A stretch of DNA of 27,378 nt, from positions 1 through 27,378 of the forward strand of contig NZ_CALLVP010000070.1 of NCBI RefSeq assembly GCF_938010505.1. The letters run 5' to 3'. Position 1 is the stretch's first letter; each line of letters begins with the position of its first letter. The position numbers were made by a program, and so were the translations under genes. The notes under the pieces were generated by a model. It was not told the origin of the DNA. It was given only the letters and a program-made list of their open reading frames with translations, and made no database searches. Positions 22,354 to 27,378 of this stretch are shown here, one piece after another. Source of the stretch: an uncultured Veillonella sp. GTDB lineage: Bacteria > Bacillota > Negativicutes > Veillonellales > Veillonellaceae.

Positions 22354-23583
22354 ATGAGACCTATTGCAGAAGCATACAAAGACTTTCCAATATTACATAA
22401 AGAGCATAATGGGCATCGTGTTATCTATTTAGATAGCGGTGCCACTGCACAAATTCCACAAGTAGTAGTGGATCGTGTTGTAGAACATATGACTCAGCAT
22501 AATGGCAACCCTCACCGTGGTTCCCATGTTTTGGCTATTGAAGCCTCTGAAGCTTATGAAAATGCTCGAGATCGTGTAGTAGAATTTATCAATGCCCGTG
22601 AGCGAGAAGAGGTTATTTTTACTCGAAATACGACAGAATCTATGAATTTAATTGCTCATAGTTATGGTCTTAACAACCTTAAAGCGGGCGATAAAATCAT
22701 TATTACTGTTGCTGAACATCATGCAAATCTCGTTACATGGCAATATGTAGCAGAAAAAACAGGGGCTGCATTGGAATATATGTACCTTGATGAAAGTGGT
22801 CATTTAAAAGCTGGAGAAATTGATAAAATCGATGAATCCACTAAGATTGTTGCTTTTGCTCATATTAGTAATGTTCTGGGTATGGAGTTCCCTGTAAAAG
22901 AATTGACTGAAAAAGCACACTCTGTTGGTGCCGTTGTCATTCTTGATGGTGCTCAATCTACGCCTCATAAAAAAATTGACGTTCAAGCATTAGATTGTGA
23001 TTTCTTTGTGTTCTCTGGACATAAGATGTGTGCATCTCAGGGTATTGGCGTCCTATATGGTAAACGTGAATTGCTAGAAGCAATGCCTCCATTCTTATTG
23101 GGTGGCGATATGATTGAATATGTAAAAGAGCAATCTGCCACATTTAATGAATTACCTTATAAATTTGAAGCTGGTACTCCGAATGCAGATGGTGCTGTTT
23201 CGTTACATGCAGCTATCGATTACTTAGAATCCTTTGGTATGGATACTATCGAAGCTTATGAAGAAGAATTAGTTGCTTATATTCTGCCTAAATTGTTAGA
23301 ATTACCTCATGTTAATGTTATCGGATCCCAAAATCCTAAAGAGAAGCATGGTGTTATTGCTTTCACTATAGATGACGTACATCCTCATGATGTAGCAACT
23401 ATCTTGGATGCAAAAGGTATTTGCGTTCGTTCTGGTCATCATTGCGCGCAACCATTAGGGGCATTCTATAAAGTATCCGCATCTACTCGTTTAAGTATGT
23501 ACTTGTATACTCGTAAGGAAGATTTAGATGCCTTCCTCGAAGTATTGAAGACTGTTCGTTCAGTCATGGGCTTTAAAGATTAG
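22354..23583 (+). CDS. sufS: Cysteine desulfurase SufS
   Basis: PLP enzyme that removes sulfur from cysteine as an enzyme persulfide for cluster assembly. The PLP lysine is K224 in FSGHKM. The persulfide-forming cysteine is C364 in RSGHHCAQP, the type-II (SufS) active-site loop. Other family blocks are NPHRGSHVLA, TRNTTESMNLIA, EHHANLVTWQ and ILDGAQSTPH. AGAGG precedes ATG 22354. 409 residues, normal for the family. Confidence 0.97.
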   Translation: MRPIAEAYKDFPILHKEHNGHRVIYLDSGATAQIPQVVVDRVVEHMTQHNGNPHRGSHVLAIEASEAYENARDRVVEFINAREREEVIFTRNTTESMNLIAHSYGLNNLKAGDKIIITVAEHHANLVTWQYVAEKTGAALEYMYLDESGHLKAGEIDKIDESTKIVAFAHISNVLGMEFPVKELTEKAHSVGAVVILDGAQSTPHKKIDVQALDCDFFVFSGHKMCASQGIGVLYGKRELLEAMPPFLLGGDMIEYVKEQSATFNELPYKFEAGTPNADGAVSLHAAIDYLESFGMDTIEAYEEELVAYILPKLLELPHVNVIGSQNPKEKHGVIAFTIDDVHPHDVATILDAKGICVRSGHHCAQPLGAFYKVSASTRLSMYLYTRKEDLDAFLEVLKTVRSVMGFKD

Positions 23584-23597
23584 GAGATTTACCATCA

Positions 23598-24023
23598 ATG
23601 GAAATGGATCAATTATATACGGAACTTATTTTGGAACATAACCAAGATAAACGTAATAAATATGAGTTAGCAGAATTTACAACTTCAGAACATGGTCATA
23701 ACCCTAGCTGTGGTGATGATTTAACTTTACAACTCAATGTAATAGATGGAATTGTAAAAGATGCAGCATACACTGGTTCTGGTTGTGCTATTAGCCAAGC
23801 ATCTGCGTCTATGATGATTGACATTATCAAAGGCAAATCTGTAGAAGAAGCACTGCGATTAGTTGAAGTTTTCTTAGGTATGATTAAAAAAGAAATTACC
23901 GATGAAAGTGAATTAGAACAATTAGAAGATGCTATGGCATTGCAAAATATTTCCAATATGCCAGCTCGTGTTAAATGTGCTGTTCTTGCATGGCACACAT
24001 TAAAAGAGGCTTTAAAGAAATAA
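23598..24023 (+). CDS. sufU: Sulfur-transfer protein SufU
   Basis: Zinc-dependent acceptor that takes persulfide sulfur from SufS, 141 residues. Zinc and sulfur ligands are C38 and D40 (NPSCGDD), C63 (GSGCAISQASASMM) and C127 (RVKCAVLAWHTL). The segment between C63 and C127 has the SufU-specific insertion that separates it from IscU. AGGAG at 23582-23586 favours ATG 23598 over ATG 23604. The presence of SufU rather than SufA/SufE supports a Firmicutes-lineage host. Confidence 0.96.
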   Translation: MEMDQLYTELILEHNQDKRNKYELAEFTTSEHGHNPSCGDDLTLQLNVIDGIVKDAAYTGSGCAISQASASMMIDIIKGKSVEEALRLVEVFLGMIKKEITDESELEQLEDAMALQNISNMPARVKCAVLAWHTLKEALKK

Positions 24024-24024
24024 T

Positions 24025-24708
24025 ATGAAAAAGACGATATTATTTGATCTAGATGGAACCTTAACAGACTCTCAAGAGGGGATTCTTAAAAGTATTACAT
24101 TCGCATTGGAACATTTTGGTTATAATGTGCCTGATGAGGAAACATTGCAATTTTTCTTAGGTCCGCCTTTGGTAGATGCTTTTCAAGAACATTGTGGCAT
24201 GACCTTTGAACAAGCGGAAGAGACATACTTTAAGTTTCGTGAACGTTATGGAACGATTGGTAAGTTTGAAAATACCGTATATCCAAATATTGTAGACTTA
24301 TTGGCTAAATGTAAAACAGAACAATATACAATTGCTCTAGCTACTGCAAAACCAGAACATTATGCTAAGGATATTTTAGATCATTTTGAATTGACACCTT
24401 ACTTTGATGTCATTGTAGGTGCTAATTACGAAACTGGATTATTACACAAGAAAGAAATTCTTGAAAAAGCCCTTACCCTTTGTGGTAATTCATTAACGGA
24501 TGAAAATGGTCGTCGCATGGCATTCATGGTTGGTGATCGTAAGTACGATGTGGAGGCGGCTAATGAACTTGGTTGTATTTCTATTGGTGTTACTTATGGT
24601 TACGGTACAGAATCAGAACTAAAAGAAGCTGATGCCGAATATCTCTGTGATGATGTCGATGAAATTGCAGACGTTCTAGATCTTGAAGCCTTGATGGTTC
24701 GTAGATAA
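24025..24708 (+). CDS. HAD-superfamily phosphatase (Gph/PpaX-like)
   Basis: HAD hydrolase of 227 residues. Motif I is FDLDGTLTDS with nucleophile D8 and general acid D10. Motif II is ALATAKPE, a lysine follows in the linker, and motif III/IV is FMVGDRKYDVEAA. The cap domain is about 18-85. Phosphoglycolate phosphatase or PpaX-like activity is plausible, but the substrate cannot be read from sequence. It starts one base after the sufU stop and so belongs to the suf transcript, although a direct Fe-S role is not expected. Confidence 0.85.
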   Translation: MKKTILFDLDGTLTDSQEGILKSITFALEHFGYNVPDEETLQFFLGPPLVDAFQEHCGMTFEQAEETYFKFRERYGTIGKFENTVYPNIVDLLAKCKTEQYTIALATAKPEHYAKDILDHFELTPYFDVIVGANYETGLLHKKEILEKALTLCGNSLTDENGRRMAFMVGDRKYDVEAANELGCISIGVTYGYGTESELKEADAEYLCDDVDEIADVLDLEALMVRR

Positions 24709-24744
24709 ATTAATTTATAGTTTAAATTAAATATTAGCTATAAT

Positions 24745-24770
24745 AAAAAGCTAGATTCCTCTAGCTTTTT
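24745..24770 (+). terminator. Rho-independent terminator of the suf operon
   Basis: A perfect 11-bp stem AAAAAGCTAGA (24745-24755) / TCTAGCTTTTT (24760-24770) with loop TTCC. The A and T runs at both ends could let it work on either strand. Confidence 0.9.
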
Positions 24771-24841
24771 GTTATATGGTTAAAAATTTTAACTTAAATT
24801 CAACATACTCGAGAGCTACAATATTAATTGTTATATTGCAT

Positions 24842-24870
24842 AAAAGGACTGCCCATAGGGCAGTCCTTTT
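24842..24870 (-). terminator. Rho-independent terminator of the minus-strand SpeD-like gene
   Basis: A 13-bp perfect stem AAAAGGACTGCCC (24842-24854) / GGGCAGTCCTTTT (24858-24870) with a 3-base loop. It sits 3 bases after the minus-strand stop codon. The A run gives a U tract on the minus strand. Confidence 0.9.
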
Positions 24871-24873
24871 GTG

Positions 24874-25380
24874 TTATTTCTTTAAGCCGCTTTTTTTAGC
24901 TAATGTTTTGATAACCTTGGCACTTTGTTTTTTTAATTTGCCGCCTGTTTGTTTGAGTTGGATTCTTGTACGAGATACACGGCCTAAAGTAGTGATTCTA
25001 GTTTTACGACGTGGTTTCATATCGCGCTCGTTACCAAAGTCGCCGCGTTGCACACTCGTTGCTTTTACCTTTTCTGCTCTGAAAGACTTACGTAATGCTT
25101 TCATAATTAATGTAAGAGGTAAAGATTGCTCGAAAGAATACAAATCAATTGCTACATAACCGAGTGCAGGATATGTATGCAATGTAAAGTGAAAGCCTGG
25201 TGCAACAGAAAGGAGGGCAATCTCCTCATCCATAACCTGACAACTGATTTCATCAACATCGAGTTCTGCCAAATCAAATGCAGTAGCTACACTTTCTTGT
25301 ACAGCTGTAGCGGATGAAATTGCATCTTCATCGCAGGAATATAAATCAATCAACATTTCTTGTCCTAATGCTTCTGCCAT
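24874..25380 (-). CDS. S-adenosylmethionine-decarboxylase-like protein without pyruvoyl serine, basic C-terminal tail
   Basis: A 168-residue protein. Residues 7-110 resemble the bacterial SpeD fold: MLIDLYSCD corresponds to the SpeD start (for example HVISELWGCD). LHTYPALGYVAIDLY (67-81) corresponds to IHTWPEYGYAAVDVF, with H68 at the conserved histidine. The self-cleavage Glu-Ser pair, normally ES-H-L-T-I-H, is replaced here by VAPGF-HFTLH. The catalytic cysteine after VDVFT is replaced by F83. Pyruvoyl formation and decarboxylation are therefore not expected. Residues 112-168 form an extension with 20 Lys/Arg and only 3 acidic residues, suggesting nucleic-acid or other polyanion binding. 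AAGAAGGTG precedes its ATG. It is transcribed divergently from ctsR. Confidence 0.75.
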   Translation of the reverse strand: MAEALGQEMLIDLYSCDEDAISSATAVQESVATAFDLAELDVDEISCQVMDEEIALLSVAPGFHFTLHTYPALGYVAIDLYSFEQSLPLTLIMKALRKSFRAEKVKATSVQRGDFGNERDMKPRRKTRITTLGRVSRTRIQLKQTGGKLKKQSAKVIKTLAKKSGLKK

Positions 25381-25415
25381 AACAACACCTTCTTTCGGAA
25401 TATAATATCTTATTT

Positions 25416-25445
25416 ATTATACATAGAATTAAAGATTAAGTCCAA
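25416..25445 (-). promoter_or_regulatory. Probable promoter of the SpeD-like gene
   Basis: On the minus strand, TTGGAC (complement of 25440-25445), 18 bases, then TATAAT (complement of 25416-25421). It faces away from the ctsR promoter about 60 bases on. Confidence 0.62.
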
Positions 25446-25501
25446 TTATATGAGAATAAAGTAAAGGCCAAATGTGAATTCCATGAAGTTTGACTTATAT
25501 G

Positions 25502-25530
25502 TTGACTAAGGTCAAAAAGTCAAATATAAT
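25502..25530 (+). promoter_or_regulatory. Promoter of the ctsR-mcsA-mcsB operon
   Basis: TTGACT (25502-25507), a 17-base spacer and TATAAT (25525-25530). The spacer is almost filled by the CtsR-like box, so repressor binding would directly exclude RNA polymerase. A start near 25537 leaves a leader of about 59 bases. Confidence 0.85.
25510..25524 (+). promoter_or_regulatory. CtsR-like operator in the ctsR promoter spacer
   Basis: GGTCAAAAAGTCAAA is a direct repeat of GTCAAA units. The usual CtsR box is RGTCAAA-NAN-RGTCAAA (units 10 bp apart); here they are 8 bp apart. Two opposite-strand units TTTGACT (25489-25495) and GTTGACT (25501-25507) lie just upstream, and TTGAC-TAAG-GTCAA (25502-25515) is also an inverted repeat. 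Autoregulation is expected for CtsR. Confidence 0.68.
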
Positions 25531-25595
25531 AGAATTATGTTAAAGAACAAATAGTCAAAAACTATATTACATATAATTTTAAAGGGGTGTTTTTT

Positions 25596-26075
25596 ATGAG
25601 TATGATAGCTGATAAAATAGAAAAATTTATATTAGACCGTATGCGTGAAGAACAAGAAAAATTAATATTGAAACGCAATGAATTAGCGGACGAACTGGAC
25701 TGTGCTCCATCTCAAATAAGCTATGTATTAAGCACACGCTTTTCTAATGAGCGTGGTTTTGATGTCGAATCAAGACGAGGCTTAGGTGGCTATATTCGGA
25801 TTACAAAATTAAACCCAGGGAGCTCTGATTCTTTGCCAGCTGTAACAACGTATCGTATTTACGAAGGACCAAATACAGTGGAGCGATTAATTGATATGCG
25901 AGATGTAGATCAATCATTATTTCAATTATTACAATCTGAAAAAATTACCCGTCGTGAAGCTCAATTGATGCACAATTCTTTTGCTACATTGATCGAAAAT
26001 GTGGATATTGAAGAACGTAATGATGCTGTTCGTCAATTGTACGCAACAATGGTGGATACACTACGGAAGGAGTGA
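25596..26075 (+). CDS. ctsR: Transcriptional repressor CtsR of class III stress genes
   Basis: Represses clp and related stress genes by binding tandem GTCAAA repeats; it is inactivated by heat and by the McsA/McsB arm. The N-terminal winged helix-turn-helix (about 1-70) has KRNELADELDCAPSQISYVLSTRF and the DNA-contacting glycine-rich wing ESRRGLGGYIRI. The C-terminal dimer domain is about 85-155. AAAGGGG at 25581-25587 favours ATG 25596 over the GTG at 25587, which falls within the ribosome site, or ATG 25602. 159 residues. First gene of its operon. Confidence 0.95.
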   Translation: MSMIADKIEKFILDRMREEQEKLILKRNELADELDCAPSQISYVLSTRFSNERGFDVESRRGLGGYIRITKLNPGSSDSLPAVTTYRIYEGPNTVERLIDMRDVDQSLFQLLQSEKITRREAQLMHNSFATLIENVDIEERNDAVRQLYATMVDTLRKE

Positions 26076-26081
26076 TGATCT

Positions 26082-26621
26082 ATGTTATGTGATCATTGCC
26101 ATAAAAATGAAGCTACTATCCATATGACCAATATCGTAAATAATCAAAAGACAGAACAACATTTTTGTAGTACTTGTGTCAGCGAGTTACAACAAGAGGG
26201 GAAATTGTCTCCTTACAGTTCTTTTTTGAATGATATGTGGGATAATAGCTTTTTCACCAATGATTTCTTTAAGAATATGGTTTATCCAGACAACTTATTA
26301 AAATCTCATCAATCCAAGAGATGTCCTCAGTGCGATATTACTTATGATGAATTCAATCGGGTAGGTAAGTTTGGCTGTGGTCAATGCTATGAGACTTTTA
26401 ATAGTGAAATAGATCCATTATTAGAACGAATTCAAGGTAGTTCTGAGTATGAAGGAACGGTACCTAGTCGTGGTACAAATGTATTTAAAGCAAAATATGA
26501 AGTAAAGAAATTGCGTCATCAATTAGATACAGCTATTCAAGCTGAAAATTTTGAAGAAGCCGCAATCTTAAGAGATAAAATTAAAGAGTTAGAAGTCATC
26601 ATCGATGGTGATAAAAAGTAG
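26082..26621 (+). CDS. mcsA: McsA, zinc-finger activator of protein-arginine kinase McsB
   Basis: Adaptor that activates McsB, 179 residues. Two zinc-binding clusters are visible: C3/C6/C29/C32 and C81/C84/C99/C102. A C-terminal UVR motif (about 138-175, RHQLDTAIQAENFEEAAILRDKIKELE) is a short coiled hairpin. The intervening Phe/Asn-rich segment (about 45-75) is low in conservation. AAGGAG precedes ATG 26082, overlapping the end of ctsR. Confidence 0.94.
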   Translation: MLCDHCHKNEATIHMTNIVNNQKTEQHFCSTCVSELQQEGKLSPYSSFLNDMWDNSFFTNDFFKNMVYPDNLLKSHQSKRCPQCDITYDEFNRVGKFGCGQCYETFNSEIDPLLERIQGSSEYEGTVPSRGTNVFKAKYEVKKLRHQLDTAIQAENFEEAAILRDKIKELEVIIDGDKK

Positions 26622-26630
26622 GAGGTTCTC

Positions 26631-27378
26631 ATGTTAGATACTATATTGGACTCTCCGCTAAGTCAGTGGTTATGTCAGGATACTGAAGCGACTGACCACA
26701 TTGTAATTTCAAGTCGTATACGATTGGCTAGAAACTTTGATGGAATACTGTTTACTAATCGCAATGATACGGCTTCCTTGGAAAAAGTGAATACTATTTC
26801 TAGAGGCTTATTGCAGGTATTAAAAGAGTCTGATGGACATCAATATTCTAATATTAGCCTTGAGCAATTAAGTCAAAGTGAACGTGCTGTTTTAGTTGAA
26901 AAGCATTTAATGAGTCCTGCTTTAGAGGAAAAATTACCATGTCGTAATTTAGTCGTATCTGATGATGCTTCTATTGTGATTATGGTAAATGAAGAGGATC
27001 ATTTACGTATTCAATCTATGACTTCTGGACTTAAATTGCAAGAAGCCTATGACCATGCTGTACAAATTGATAAGGCTATCGAAGCAAAACATTCTTATGC
27101 CTTTGATGAGCAATTTGGTTATTTAACTGCTTGTCCTACTAATGTGGGCACGGGGTTGCGAGCATCTGTTATGCTACATTTGCCTGCGTTGACAATGTCA
27201 GGTCGTATTACACGACTCATTCGTAGCATAATTCAATTAGGTTACTCTGTACGTGGATTGTATGGTGAAGGGTCCGAAGCTTTGGGCTGTATTTACCAAA
27301 TTTCTAATCAAAGAACAATGGGAATTAGTGAAGAAGCAACTATTGAGCAATTGAATAAAATCGTAGAAGGAATTATTG
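26631..27378 (+). CDS. mcsB: Protein-arginine kinase McsB (3' end outside window)
   Basis: ATP:guanidino phosphotransferase that phosphorylates arginine residues, marking proteins for ClpCP and inactivating CtsR. The 249 visible codons are open to the window edge. VISSRIRLARN (24-35) begins the nucleotide-binding region, NEEDHLRIQ contains the catalytic glutamate E121, and CPTNVGTGLRAS (168-179) carries the conserved cysteine of this kinase family. TAGGAGG lies 9 bases after the mcsA stop. clpC is the expected next gene but is not seen. Confidence 0.95.
   Translation, partial: MLDTILDSPLSQWLCQDTEATDHIVISSRIRLARNFDGILFTNRNDTASLEKVNTISRGLLQVLKESDGHQYSNISLEQLSQSERAVLVEKHLMSPALEEKLPCRNLVVSDDASIVIMVNEEDHLRIQSMTSGLKLQEAYDHAVQIDKAIEAKHSYAFDEQFGYLTACPTNVGTGLRASVMLHLPALTMSGRITRLIRSIIQLGYSVRGLYGEGSEALGCIYQISNQRTMGISEEATIEQLNKIVEGII

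Noticed and set aside
24776..25159. Plus-strand reading frame of 127 codons
   Set aside because: It crosses the minus-strand terminator and lies antisense to the SpeD-like gene, with no ribosome site and no recognisable protein features.
1..27378. CRISPR array, insertion sequence or prophage
   Set aside because: No regularly spaced repeats, transposase or phage genes, or terminal inverted repeats were found by reading the sequence.

Overview
The window looks like a chromosomal segment from a member of the Negativicutes, most probably Veillonella or a close relative. This is an inference from AT-rich DNA combined with Firmicutes-type genes (ctsR-mcsA-mcsB, a SufU-type Suf operon, a CIRCE-controlled groESL) alongside genes fitting a diderm, phosphatidylethanolamine-containing envelope (psd-pssA, an AMIN-domain amidase, lipoproteins). 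Nearly all genes are on the + strand and tightly packed. I see no insertion sequence, prophage or CRISPR array.

Layout. 1-2940: phospholipid synthesis (end of psd, pssA), a membrane glycosyltransferase and surE. 2949-3118: a self-contained tRNA-Leu(CAA) unit with a consensus promoter and a terminator. 3173-6924: an unrecognised soluble, possibly beta-propeller protein, acpS, the NAD(P)HX repair gene nnr and a lipoprotein metallo-beta-lactamase-fold hydrolase. 7170-8831: an AMIN/Amidase_3 cell-wall amidase and a GerMN lipoprotein, closed by a terminator. 8946-14602: a long overlapping operon, thiL-tsaE-tsaB-rimI-tsaD, followed by a sensor histidine kinase and an ANTAR-type RNA-binding response regulator. 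14605-16847: groES-groEL behind a CIRCE operator and a possible second, CtsR-like element.

16848-18828: a DoxX-family membrane protein with two tandem promoters and palindromes, then a diaminopimelate-decarboxylase-like gene. 18936-19043: a short promoter-to-terminator unit with no evident gene, either an sRNA or an attenuator leader for the next operon. 19124-24023: the Fe-S assembly operon sufC-sufB-sufD-sufS-sufU, followed directly by a HAD phosphatase. 24842-25445: the only clear minus-strand gene, a SpeD-fold protein without the pyruvoyl serine and with a very basic tail. 25502-27378: the ctsR-mcsA-mcsB stress operon, autoregulated through a CtsR-like box in its promoter spacer; mcsB runs off the window.

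Most of the window is housekeeping: tRNA t6A synthesis, Fe-S biogenesis, protein quality control and envelope synthesis. The least explained parts are the SpeD-like protein, the short terminated unit before suf, the kinase/ANTAR pair attached to the t6A operon, and the shared 8-bp-period TCAAA direct repeat at ctsR and groES.
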